Positions 24,842-33,389 of a DNA stretch of 64,000 nucleotides are shown piece after piece (position 1 is the stretch's first letter; each line of letters opens with the position of its first letter). The notes under the pieces are model-generated. The model had not been told where the DNA came from. It saw only the letters and a list, made by a program, of their open reading frames with translations, and ran no database searches. Source of the stretch: Mesobacillus subterraneus (GTDB lineage Bacteria; Bacillota; Bacilli; Bacillales; Cytobacillaceae); contig NZ_RSFW01000013.1 in the NCBI RefSeq assembly GCF_003937825.1, forward strand, positions 310,001-374,000, in the 5' to 3' direction. A program made the position numbers and the translations under genes.

Positions 24842-26149
24842 ATGAAAGCAAAAAAGCTATTTCCAGCAGTTCTTTCTCTTGGGCTCTTGATTGGCGGAGT
24901 TCTGGCAGGATGTTCATCAAATGATGACAAGACATCTGGCGAAGGCGGAAAAAGCGGCGATAAAGTAACCGTCGATATTTTCCAATTCAAAGTAGAGTTC
25001 AAGGACCAATTCGAAGACCTTGCAAAAGCGTATGAGGAAGCAAATAAAGATGTCGACATCAACATCACAACTGTCGGCGGCGGCGAAGATTACGGTGCAG
25101 CACTTAAATCAAAATTCGCTTCAGGCAATGAACCTACAATCTACAACGTTGGCGGCCCTCAGGACGTGGCAGACTGGGAAGATAAGCTAGCAGACCTTTC
25201 TGACACAGCTGCAGCAAAAGCGGCCCTCAGCGGAACACTTGAAGGCGTAACAAAAGACGACAAAGTACTTGGACTTCCATACAACCAGGAAGGCTATGGC
25301 TTCATCTATAACAAAGAAATCTTTGAAAAAGCGGGCATCGACCCTAAGAGCATCACAAGCTACAGCGCGTTGGAAGAAGCTGTGAAGACACTTGACAGCA
25401 AGAAGAAAGACCTTGGTCTTACATCTGTATTTGCTCTTCCTGCTAAAGAAACTTGGGTAACAGGACTTCACCTTTCAAACGTGTTCCTTGCACCTGAATT
25501 CGACCAGAACGTAATCAACGCTTTCGAAGCGAAAGAAGTAACATTCAAGCATGGTGATGCATTCAAGAAAATTCTTGACCTGCAAAACAAATACTCTGAT
25601 CAGCCTACTGTAAGCCTTGACTATGCAAAGCAGGTAGAAGAACTATTCTCTACTGGCAAAGCAGCCATCATCCAGCAAGGTAACTGGGTATCAGGTTCAA
25701 TCGCAGGCATCGACGAAGAGCTTGCAAACAGCGGCGTAGGCATCCTTCCTATTCCAGTTGAAGGCTACAAAGAAGATTCAATCCCAGTCGGCGTTCCAAT
25801 GTACTGGGCTGTAAACAGTAACAAAGATGACAAAGAAGTAGCAGCAGCTAAGGAATTCCTTGACTGGTTATATACTTCTGAAGAAGGTAAAACAGCTGTA
25901 ATCGAAGATTTCAAATTCATTCCTGCTTATGAAGGATATGACGCTGGCAAGATCTCTGATCCACTAGCGAAAGAAATCTATGAATATTCTTCAGCTGGTA
26001 AAACACTTGCTTGGACATTCATGGGATACCCTACGGGCTGGGGCCAAGAAAAGCTTGGCGTGAACATCCAGAAATATGTGAGCGGCGAGATGAGCTGGGA
26101 TGACCTTGTAAAGGAATCTTCTAAAGCTTGGCAAGACACTCGTAAGTAA
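24842..26149 (+). CDS. mdxE: Maltodextrin ABC transporter substrate-binding lipoprotein
   Basis: A 435-residue solute-binding lipoprotein with lipobox VLAGC (Cys24) and a family 1 sugar-binding fold: FQFKVEFKDQFEDLAKAYEEANKD, GLPYNQEGYGFIYNKEIFEKAGI, GKAAIIQQGNWVSGSI. Context (MdxF/G-like permeases, alpha-glucosidase) supports maltodextrin or another alpha-glucoside. The transport ATPase is not in the window; Bacillus uses a shared one such as MsmX. ATG at 24842 follows TTGGGGGT; a longer frame from 24728 runs through the operators and is rejected. Confidence 0.88.
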   Translation: MKAKKLFPAVLSLGLLIGGVLAGCSSNDDKTSGEGGKSGDKVTVDIFQFKVEFKDQFEDLAKAYEEANKDVDINITTVGGGEDYGAALKSKFASGNEPTIYNVGGPQDVADWEDKLADLSDTAAAKAALSGTLEGVTKDDKVLGLPYNQEGYGFIYNKEIFEKAGIDPKSITSYSALEEAVKTLDSKKKDLGLTSVFALPAKETWVTGLHLSNVFLAPEFDQNVINAFEAKEVTFKHGDAFKKILDLQNKYSDQPTVSLDYAKQVEELFSTGKAAIIQQGNWVSGSIAGIDEELANSGVGILPIPVEGYKEDSIPVGVPMYWAVNSNKDDKEVAAAKEFLDWLYTSEEGKTAVIEDFKFIPAYEGYDAGKISDPLAKEIYEYSSAGKTLAWTFMGYPTGWGQEKLGVNIQKYVSGEMSWDDLVKESSKAWQDTRK

Positions 26150-26167
26150 TAGATTTTCCGAAGAGAG

Positions 26168-26199
26168 GGAAACAGAACGGCCCCGGCTGTTTTGTTTCC
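26168..26199 (+). other. Strong hairpin between mdxE and mdxF
   Basis: Fourteen-base-pair stem with two G-U pairs (26168-26181 with 26186-26199), loop CCCG, followed by TATCTTTTTT. It likely gives partial termination or 3' protection so that the binding protein is made in excess of the permeases. Confidence 0.72.
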
Positions 26200-26323
26200 T
26201 ATCTTTTTTCCAAAGGCTCTTTTCGGAAATCTTGTTGCTTTCTGGATCAAAAGTTAAAAATACGAAAACAGCTTTTCCCAAAAACCGTGCTTCTGTGACA
26301 CACAAAGATTGGAGGATTTACAG

Positions 26324-27184
26324 ATGCGAAACCGGAACCTATGGTATTGGCTATTCCTGGCGCCAGCCCTTCTCGCGCTTGCTGTAGTGGTAATCCTGCC
26401 GCTAGCGTTCGGAGTTTACTACTCATTTACGGATTGGAACGGGATCAGAACACCATCATTTGTAGGCCTTGAACATTACAAAGCATTATTTGCTGAAAAA
26501 GAATTCAGGGATGCTTTATGGTTCACAACGAAGTTCACCGTTGTATCAGTTTTCCTGATCAACTTCTTTGGTCTTTCGTTAGCCTTGCTTGTGACGCAAA
26601 AAATGAAAACAAGCCACTTGCTGAGAACGATTTTCTTCATGCCGAACCTGATTGGCGGCCTGATCCTGGGATTCATCTGGCAGTTCATTTTTATAAAAGT
26701 GTTCGCTAGCATTGGTGAATTGATCGGTGTTGAAGCCTTGCAAGGCTGGCTTTCCACTCCAGCAACAGGCTTCTGGGCAATGGCGATCCTGATGAGCTGG
26801 CAAATGGCCGGATACATCATGGTTATCTATATTTCATTCCTGGAGGGAGTGCCTCAGGAATTGCTTGAAGCCGCTGAAATTGACGGAGCGAACAGCTTCC
26901 AGCGTTTTTATCACGTCACCTTCCCGCTGGTCATGCCTGCATTCACAGTCAGCTTGTTCCTGACCCTTTCGAACTCATTTAAGCTTTACGACCAAAACCT
27001 GTCGCTCACTGGCGGCGGACCGTATAATTCCACACAGATGGTGGCGATGGAAATCTTCAAAACCGCGTTCGTGGAAAATGCGATGGCATTTGCACAGGCG
27101 AAAGCCGTCATTTTCTTCCTGATTGTCGCGGCGATTTCATTGACACAGGTATATATCAATAAAAAGCGGGAGGTCGAAATGTAA
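26324..27184 (+). CDS. mdxF: Maltodextrin ABC transporter permease (MalF-like)
   Basis: A 286-residue permease with six membrane segments and the EAA loop EGVPQELLEAAEIDGANSFQRF at about residues 172-192 in full length. It lacks the large external loop of E. coli MalF, which is normal for Gram-positive homologues. ATG at 26324 follows GGAGGATTTACAG. Its stop overlaps the next start (TAATG). Confidence 0.9.
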   Translation: MRNRNLWYWLFLAPALLALAVVVILPLAFGVYYSFTDWNGIRTPSFVGLEHYKALFAEKEFRDALWFTTKFTVVSVFLINFFGLSLALLVTQKMKTSHLLRTIFFMPNLIGGLILGFIWQFIFIKVFASIGELIGVEALQGWLSTPATGFWAMAILMSWQMAGYIMVIYISFLEGVPQELLEAAEIDGANSFQRFYHVTFPLVMPAFTVSLFLTLSNSFKLYDQNLSLTGGGPYNSTQMVAMEIFKTAFVENAMAFAQAKAVIFFLIVAAISLTQVYINKKREVEM

Positions 27185-28005
27185 TGAAGAGAAAAAAACG
27201 CGGCAAACTTATTTTAGAAATTCTCGGCGTCATTTTGGCCCTGATCTGGCTTTCCCCTTTTTATCTGATGATCGTGAACTCATTCAAGACGAAAAGAGAG
27301 ATGTTTGAGGATACTTTGAAGCTTCCGGATGTGTTCACGTTCGATAACTATGTTGTCGCATTCGAACGCCTCGATTTCCTTAAGACATTCTTCAATTCAT
27401 TGCTGATTACAGTGCTTGCTGTGGCTGTGATCATCGTGTTTTCCTCGATGGCTGCCTATGCCCTGTCACGACGTGGCGGAAAAACGAGCGGCATCATCTT
27501 CATGCTGTTCGTAGCAGCGATGCTGATTCCGTTCCAATCGGTCATGATTCCGCTAGTGTCCATCTTTGGTAAACTGGAGATGCTCAACAGGGGCGGATTG
27601 ATTTTCATGTACCTAGGATTTGGCGCAAGCTTATCGATCTTCCTTTACCACGGAACATTGAGCGGGATTCCAAAATCACTTGATGAAGCCGCAACAATCG
27701 ATGGAGCGAACCGATTCCAGATTTTCTGGCACATCATTTTCCCGATGTTAAAACCGGTTTCGGTCACAGTCGCCATCCTGAATATCATATGGATCTGGAA
27801 CGACTACCTTCTTCCTTCCCTGGTCATCAATCAGCAAGGAATGGAGACAATACCATTAAAGATGTTCTTCTTCTTTGGGGAATATACAAAGCAATGGCAT
27901 TTAGCATTGGCCGGATTGACGATCGCGATCATTCCAGTCATCATTATTTACTTCTTCCTTCAAAAGCAAATCATCAAGGGAGTTTCAGAAGGTTCGGTAA
28001 AATAA
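27184..28005 (+). CDS. mdxG: Maltodextrin ABC transporter permease (MalG-like)
   Basis: A 273-residue permease with six hydrophobic segments and the EAA loop SGIPKSLDEAATIDGANRF at about residue 160. Partner of MdxF. Its last codons and stop lie inside a 23-bp tandem duplication (27994-28039) that also forms the gap to the regulator gene. Confidence 0.9.
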   Translation: MKRKKRGKLILEILGVILALIWLSPFYLMIVNSFKTKREMFEDTLKLPDVFTFDNYVVAFERLDFLKTFFNSLLITVLAVAVIIVFSSMAAYALSRRGGKTSGIIFMLFVAAMLIPFQSVMIPLVSIFGKLEMLNRGGLIFMYLGFGASLSIFLYHGTLSGIPKSLDEAATIDGANRFQIFWHIIFPMLKPVSVTVAILNIIWIWNDYLLPSLVINQQGMETIPLKMFFFFGEYTKQWHLALAGLTIAIIPVIIIYFFLQKQIIKGVSEGSVK

Positions 28006-28039
28006 TCGATACTATATCGGTAAAATAATCGATACTATA
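27994..28039 (+). repeat. Perfect 23-bp tandem duplication at the mdxG stop
   Basis: Two identical 23-base copies (27994-28016, 28017-28039), each with GGTAAAATAATCGATACTAT. The first contains the mdxG stop TAA; the second lies between the stop and the AGGAGAG ribosome site of the regulator. A recent slippage or small duplication that adds a spare stop copy. Confidence 0.95.
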
Positions 28040-28052
28040 GGAGAGACGACCA

Positions 28053-29078
28053 ATGGCAGTCACAATCAAAGATGTTGCCAAGGCAGCCGGTGTGTCACCT
28101 TCAACTGTTTCACGGGTGATTGCAGATCATCCCCATATAAGTGAAGAAACAAAGAAGCGTGTACGGAAAGTAATGGATAAATTGGGGTACCATCCGAACT
28201 TCCAGGCAAGGAGCCTGGTGGTCAGGAGTACGGAAACAATCGGGATCGTCATGCCCAATTCAGCTACACAGGCATTGCAGAACCCGTTCTTCCCCGAGGT
28301 CATCAGGGGAATCAGCATGAAGGCCCACGAGGACCAATTCGGAGTTTATTTGACGACTGGCATTACAGATGAAGAGATTTTTCAGCAGGTGGTGTCGATG
28401 GTCCAGGGACGGAGAGTCGACGGCATCATCCTCCTTTACTCAAAGACGGATGACAGGATCATGAAATACCTGCTTGAAGAGAAGTTCCCTTTTACCGTCA
28501 TAGGCCGGCCTTACAGGGATGCCGAACGGATCACCTATGTTGATAATGACAATATATATATCACCAAGCAGGTAACAGATTATTTAATCAAGTTAGGCCA
28601 CCGAAGAATTGCTTTCATTGGTGTCAACCTGGAACATGTCTTTACCATTGACCGGCTGGAGGGTTTCAAACAAGCCTTCAAGGAAGCTGGCATTCCATAT
28701 GATGATAAATATATCATCCACGAGCAATGCTTAAAATCTGAAGGAAAAGAAGGCATCACCAAGTTCCTTTCCTCCCATGAGCCGCCCACTGCCCTGGTAG
28801 TGGCAGATGATTTTACCGCTATTGAGCTCATGAGCTACTCAGAGGAACTGAATATCAAGGTGCCCGAGGAGATTTCAATTGTGAGCTTCAATGATGTACC
28901 ACTTGCGGAGCATATGAGGCCGCAGCTGACTTCCGTGAATATCGACATCTTCCAGTTAGGATTCGAAGCGGCTAACTGTTTAATAGAGATGATTAAAAAT
29001 CCAGACACACTGCCAAAAAGGATCACGATTCCAGCAAGGATGATCGAACGGAAATCGTGCAGTCCGATTCATAAGTAA
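28053..29078 (+). CDS. malR: LacI-family regulator of maltose/maltodextrin use
   Basis: A 341-residue regulator with the LacI HTH at residues 4-50 (TIKDVAKAAGVSPSTVSRVI, hinge KLGYHPNFQARSLV) and a periplasmic-binding-like sensor domain. Position between mdxG and the alpha-glucosidase gene suggests MalR-like control of this operon and of maltose phosphorylase through the shared TGCAAnCGTTTGnA operator. ATG follows AGGAGAGACGACC. The ligand is not evident from sequence. Confidence 0.88.
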   Translation: MAVTIKDVAKAAGVSPSTVSRVIADHPHISEETKKRVRKVMDKLGYHPNFQARSLVVRSTETIGIVMPNSATQALQNPFFPEVIRGISMKAHEDQFGVYLTTGITDEEIFQQVVSMVQGRRVDGIILLYSKTDDRIMKYLLEEKFPFTVIGRPYRDAERITYVDNDNIYITKQVTDYLIKLGHRRIAFIGVNLEHVFTIDRLEGFKQAFKEAGIPYDDKYIIHEQCLKSEGKEGITKFLSSHEPPTALVVADDFTAIELMSYSEELNIKVPEEISIVSFNDVPLAEHMRPQLTSVNIDIFQLGFEAANCLIEMIKNPDTLPKRITIPARMIERKSCSPIHK

Positions 29079-29218
29079 GTCTGCGAACGAGCAAAATGAC
29101 TAGTGTAAATAAACGGGACACATCAGGGCTATCATAAAGGCTCTTTACGTAAACTTAGCCGCGTTCCTTGGCAAAGATGATACGTAAAGCAGCCACAACA
29201 AGAAATGAGGGTTTAAAA

Positions 29219-30877
29219 TTGAAACACACATGGTGGAAAGAAGCGGTTGCCTATCAGGTTTATCCGAGAAGCTTCATGGATTCAAACGGCGATGGCATCG
29301 GCGATTTACAAGGAATGATTTCAAAACTGGATTACTTAAAGGATTTGGGGATCGATGTCATCTGGATCTGCCCGATGTACAAATCCCCTAATGACGATAA
29401 TGGCTATGATATCAGCGATTACCAGGACATCATGGACGAATTCGGGACGATGGAGGACTTCGACAAGCTCCTGGCGGAAACGCACAAGCGCGGCATGAAG
29501 CTGATCATTGACCTCGTCATCAACCATACGAGCGATGAGCACCAATGGTTCATCGAATCCCGCGAGTCCAAGGACAGCCCGAAGCGTGACTGGTATATAT
29601 GGCGCGACGGCAAGGATGGCGCAGAGCCAAACAACTGGGAAAGTATTTTTGGCGGTTCCGCGTGGGAATATGATGAAAAAACGGATCAGTACTTCCTGCA
29701 CATCTTCTCCCGCAAGCAGCCTGATTTGAACTGGGAAAACAAAGAGGTTCGCTCCGCACTGTACGATATGATCAACTGGTGGCTAGATAAAGGCATCGAC
29801 GGTTTCCGTGTGGACGCAATCAGCCATATCAAAAAAGAAGAAGGCCTGAAGGACATGCAGAATCCTGAAGGAGTACAGTATGTTTCTTCTTTTGACAAGC
29901 ATATGAATGTTGACGGGATCCAAACCTTCCTTGAGGAATTAAAAGAGGAGACATTCTCTAAATACGACATCATGACAGTCGGCGAGGCAAATGGCGTCAG
30001 CATCGAAGAAGCAGATCTCTGGGTTGGTGAAGAGCAAGGAAAGTTCAACATGGTCTTCCAGTTTGAACACCTTGATTTGTGGGATTCTGAAAAGAAAGCC
30101 CTTGACCTTGCCAAGCTGAAAAAGACGTTCACCCGCTGGCAAAAAGGCCTCGAAGGCCACGGCTGGAATGCACTGTTCATCGAGAACCACGACAAGGCGA
30201 GAATCGTTTCGACATGGGGCGATGATAAGGAGTTTTGGCGTGAGAGTGCCACTGCGCTTGCTTCGATGTACTTCCTGATGCAGGGTACGCCTTTCATCTA
30301 CCAGGGCCAGGAAATCGGCATGACGAATGTCCAGTTCCCTTCAATCGATGATTATGATGATGTCGCAATCAAGAATCTGTATAAAATCCGCCGGGAAGCA
30401 GGAGTGCCGCACCAGGAAATCATGGATTTCATCTGGGCGACAAGCCGCGACAACTCAAGGACGCCAATGCAATGGTCTGATGCACCAAACGCAGGCTTCA
30501 CAACAGCCAAACCATGGCTTGGCATGAACCCGAACTACACAGAGGTCAATGTCGAAGCACAGCTGAAAGACCCTGGCTCCATCCTTCATTTTTATAAAAA
30601 GATGATTGAAGTGAAGAAGAAGCATGAAGTATTCACTTACGGCACATACGATTTGATTCTCGAAGATCACGAGCAAATCTATGCTTATACACGTACACTG
30701 GACAATCAGCAGGCGATTGTGATTTCCAACATTTCCGCAGAGCCAGCAGCCTTTGAATTCGGCGTATTCCCGCTTGAATCAGGCAAGCTCCTGCTCAACA
30801 ACTACCAGGTTGAAGAACACGGACCAGTAACAGCCTTGACCCTGAAGCCTTATGAAACAAGAGTATATATCAAATAA
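29219..30877 (+). CDS. malL: Alpha-glucosidase / oligo-1,6-glucosidase (GH13)
   Basis: A GH13 enzyme of about 552 residues hydrolysing maltose, isomaltose and short maltodextrins. Seen: WWKEAVAYQVYPRSFMDSNG, DLVINHTSDEH, GFRVDAISHI (nucleophile Asp), MTVGEANG (acid/base Glu), FIENHDKAR, and QGTPFIYQGQEIGMTN. I choose TTG at 29219, giving MKHTWWKEA as in the family, with GAGGG about 8 bases upstream. ATG codons at 29168-29177 would add an unusual N-terminus. Last gene of the operon. Confidence 0.92.
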   Translation: MKHTWWKEAVAYQVYPRSFMDSNGDGIGDLQGMISKLDYLKDLGIDVIWICPMYKSPNDDNGYDISDYQDIMDEFGTMEDFDKLLAETHKRGMKLIIDLVINHTSDEHQWFIESRESKDSPKRDWYIWRDGKDGAEPNNWESIFGGSAWEYDEKTDQYFLHIFSRKQPDLNWENKEVRSALYDMINWWLDKGIDGFRVDAISHIKKEEGLKDMQNPEGVQYVSSFDKHMNVDGIQTFLEELKEETFSKYDIMTVGEANGVSIEEADLWVGEEQGKFNMVFQFEHLDLWDSEKKALDLAKLKKTFTRWQKGLEGHGWNALFIENHDKARIVSTWGDDKEFWRESATALASMYFLMQGTPFIYQGQEIGMTNVQFPSIDDYDDVAIKNLYKIRREAGVPHQEIMDFIWATSRDNSRTPMQWSDAPNAGFTTAKPWLGMNPNYTEVNVEAQLKDPGSILHFYKKMIEVKKKHEVFTYGTYDLILEDHEQIYAYTRTLDNQQAIVISNISAEPAAFEFGVFPLESGKLLLNNYQVEEHGPVTALTLKPYETRVYIK

Positions 30878-30883
30878 TTATTC

Positions 30884-30912
30884 GAGGGAGTGCCATTATA
30901 GGGCACTCCCTC
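30884..30912 (+). terminator. Hairpin after malL
   Basis: GAGGGAGTGCC (30884-30894) / GGCACTCCCTC (30902-30912), an 11-bp perfect stem. The following bases are not a T-run, so termination may be weak; the repeat element copy B starts 33 bases later. Confidence 0.6.
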
Positions 30913-30944
30913 TGCTCATTCTCCGGTTATCGTTTGCGTTCTGG

Positions 30945-31063
30945 ACTGGAAAAAATCGATTGGAATTTCCAGTTCGCCAATAAAATTGTGAACTTCGCCA
31001 ATAAGTTTTTCTTTTCGCCAATAAAGTTGTGAACTTCGCCAATAAAATCGATTTTTCGCCAAT
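30945..31063. repeat. 119-bp phased intergenic repeat element, copy B
   Basis: Same build as copy A at 22164: inverted repeat ACTGGAA (30945-30951) / TTCCAGT (30967-30973) with a 15-base spacer, then TTCGCCAAT cores starting at 30973, 30994, 31014, 31035 and 31055 (steps 21, 20, 21, 20). Spacers 1 and 3 are AAAATTGTGAAC and AAAGTTGTGAAC; spacer 4 is AAAATCGATTT. It fills the first part of the ~500-base gap 30878-31374; the remainder is AT-rich leader with no other clear signal. Confidence 0.9.
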
Positions 31064-31374
31064 ATCGATGTAATTGAATCATGAAATAGGTAGATTACTC
31101 GTTATTTTTCCATATAATTGAAAGACCTTCCTTCATTTGCCTGCTCGATTCGTAAAATAGGGTAATAGTCCTATTAGAATTCAAATATTTTTGAAGGATT
31201 CCTTCTTAAAAAATTGAATTTTATAAAATAAGATGGCTGATTGCAGTTTAGCTTGCTTGCTTTAGGAGAATATAAGTCAGGAAGGAATTGGCGCGGAAAA
31301 AGTGTTGGCAAAACAGGGTTTATGCATTAAAATTATTTTTGGTTTATAAATATGTATTTAAGGGTGAAGTTGTT

Positions 31375-32736
31375 TTGGAGAAACCATTGCGTAAAACGAG
31401 ATCCACTGGGGATCTTTTAGCATTTATTGTTCCATCATTAATCGGTATATTTTTCTTTATGCTACCAATCTCCTATAAAGGAGAAATCACGATCCCGATC
31501 GCTGTCCTGTCCGGATGGCTGCAGGACCTGCTGGGGGGTGCACTGCCGGCAATCATGACGGTGATCATCGTGCTGACTTTGATCGGCACTCTATTGATTA
31601 AAACTGTCAGACCTGAAGTACTGAACCGGAATTCTTTCCTTAAGGCACTTTTCGATGTTCCGGTCATCTGGCTGGTCGCCAGGATCCTGGCTGCCATTTT
31701 CGCCGTGATGACATTGTTCCAAATAGGTCCTGAGGCAGTTTGGTCTGAAAATACAGGCGGTCTTCTGCTCAATGACCTCCTGCCAATCCTGTTTTCCGTC
31801 TTCCTGTTCGCAGGCTTGTTCCTGCCGCTATTGTTGAACTTCGGCTTACTAGAATTATTCGGCACGCTGATGGCAAAGATCATGCGCCCGATTTTTACAT
31901 TGCCTGGCCGGTCTTCCATTGACACACTGACATCATGGCTTGGGGACGGTACGATCGGTGTCCTGCTGACAAGTAAGCAGTATGAAGAAGGGTATTATAC
32001 AAAGAGAGAAGCGGCTGTCATCGGGACAACCTTCTCTGTTGTATCGATCACCTTCAGCCTTGTCGTCATTTCACAGGTAGATCTTGCTCGTATGTTTGTG
32101 CCGTTCTATCTGACTGTAACAGGCGCGGGCATTATCGCAGCCATCATCATGCCAAGAATTCCGCCTCTATCAAGGAAAGACGATACGTACTTTGTTGAAA
32201 AGAGCAATGACTATTCTGAAGAAGATATTCCAAAAGGCCACACACCATTCTCCTGGGGCATGGCTCAAGCTGTAGAAAAAGCAAGCGGCAATAAGAGCTT
32301 TAAAGACTTCTTCCTTGCCGGTGTCCGCAACATCCTAGATATGTGGATGGGCGTTGCACCAATTGTTATGGCGCTTGGTACAGTGGCGCTGGTTGTAGCA
32401 GAATATACGCCAGTGTTCCAATGGCTTGGCATGCCATTTATTCCGCTTCTTGAACTGATGCAGGTTCCTGAAGCAAAGGCTGCTTCCGAGACATTGATCG
32501 TCGGCTTCGCGGACATGTTCCTTCCTTCCGTCATCGGTGCCGACATCGCAAGTCCGATGACACGTTTCATCGTCGCAGCTGTATCCGTTACCCAGCTGAT
32601 TTATATGTCAGAGGTTGGCGGCTTGCTGCTTGGATCAAAAATCCCTGTAAGCTTTGGGGAACTGTTCATTATCTTCCTGCAACGTACCCTAATCACACTG
32701 CCAATCATCGTATTGGTCGCTCATATGATTTTTTAA
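31375..32736 (+). CDS. YjiH-family membrane protein with nucleoside-recognition (Gate) domains
   Basis: A protein of about 453 residues with around ten hydrophobic segments. Stretches such as FTLPGRSSIDTLTSWLGDGTIGVLL and the later FADMFLPSVIGADIASPMTRFIVAA are typical of the YjiH/Gate family related to spore maturation and nucleoside transport proteins. Substrate unknown. TTG at 31375 (MEKPLRKTRS) has AAGGGTG 8 bases upstream; the frame back to 31288 has no plausible start site. Monocistronic with a strong terminator. Confidence 0.82.
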   Translation: MEKPLRKTRSTGDLLAFIVPSLIGIFFFMLPISYKGEITIPIAVLSGWLQDLLGGALPAIMTVIIVLTLIGTLLIKTVRPEVLNRNSFLKALFDVPVIWLVARILAAIFAVMTLFQIGPEAVWSENTGGLLLNDLLPILFSVFLFAGLFLPLLLNFGLLELFGTLMAKIMRPIFTLPGRSSIDTLTSWLGDGTIGVLLTSKQYEEGYYTKREAAVIGTTFSVVSITFSLVVISQVDLARMFVPFYLTVTGAGIIAAIIMPRIPPLSRKDDTYFVEKSNDYSEEDIPKGHTPFSWGMAQAVEKASGNKSFKDFFLAGVRNILDMWMGVAPIVMALGTVALVVAEYTPVFQWLGMPFIPLLELMQVPEAKAASETLIVGFADMFLPSVIGADIASPMTRFIVAAVSVTQLIYMSEVGGLLLGSKIPVSFGELFIIFLQRTLITLPIIVLVAHMIF

Positions 32737-32740
32737 CCGT

Positions 32741-32778
32741 GAAAAGAGAGCTCCTGGCAACAGGGGCTCTCTTTTCAT
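32741..32778 (+). terminator. Terminator of the YjiH-family gene
   Basis: Sixteen-base-pair stem, 32741-32756 with 32761-32776, one G-U pair, GCAA tetraloop, flanked by ATGTTTTA. It also lies at the end of the convergent gene. Confidence 0.8.
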
Positions 32779-32793
32779 GTTTTACAAACTCAC

Positions 32794-33336
32794 TTAGAAA
32801 CACTGGAATGACCGGATCTGTCTCAAATCAATGCCGAAGTAGACCCATCCCCAGCGGCGGCGCCATCTCCAGCCTGCCACGGAAGTCCTGCCGACGAAGA
32901 TTGGATAGAACCAGAAGCTGCTGCCATTGTTCAGCCACACATAGGTGTAACGGTACAAACATCTCCTGATCCCGCCCGGGTCAACCGCAAAGGCGCTCGC
33001 CTGCGCTTCTTGCGGAACGAATGCTGGCGGCGGTGAAGATGGTGGTCCTCCCGCCTGGCCTCCGCCCGGTCCGCCTGGGAATCCGCCAGGTGCTCCGCCT
33101 GGAAACCCGCCAGGTGCTCCGCCTGGAAACCCGCCCGGCGCTCCTCCCGGAAATCCACCCGGTCCGCCGCCTGGAAATCCACCTGGTCCCCCCGGAAATC
33201 CACCCGGTCCGCCGCCTGGCCCCGGGAACATCCTTTGATCCACTTGCGGATAATAGTAATTTTCATCGTATCCATACTCATCGGCAAATTGCTGATAGGA
33301 TCCATTTGGGTAGAAGTTATAGTAAGACAAACTCAT
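32794..33336 (-). CDS. Gly/Pro-rich repeat protein with conserved C-terminal aromatic domain
   Basis: A 180-residue protein in three parts: a Tyr/Asn-rich head (residues 1-35), a repeat region (about 36-95) of GGFPGGAP octads from a 24-bp tandem DNA repeat, and a C-terminal part with CLYRYTYVWLNNGSSFWFYP and FVGRTSVAGWRW. I recall similar C-terminal parts in small Bacillus proteins often annotated only as hypothetical or transporter; no function can be assigned. No signal peptide or membrane segment. The composition would suit a surface or spore-coat structural protein, but that is inference. ATG follows AGAGGGG. Confidence 0.75.
   Translation of the reverse strand: MSLSYYNFYPNGSYQQFADEYGYDENYYYPQVDQRMFPGPGGGPGGFPGGPGGFPGGGPGGFPGGAPGGFPGGAPGGFPGGAPGGFPGGPGGGQAGGPPSSPPPAFVPQEAQASAFAVDPGGIRRCLYRYTYVWLNNGSSFWFYPIFVGRTSVAGWRWRRRWGWVYFGIDLRQIRSFQCF
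33061..33230 (-). repeat. 24-bp coding tandem repeat (Gly-Phe-Pro-Gly-Gly octads)
   Basis: Four to six imperfect 24-base units, recognisable on the plus strand by CCGCCAGGTGCTCCGCCTGG. Two neighbouring units are nearly identical, so copy number probably varies among strains by slippage. Confidence 0.85.
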
Positions 33337-33389
33337 ATCCCCTCTCTAGTTGTTTTCGATTTAATGTATGCGAGTCGCCCACATCGGTG

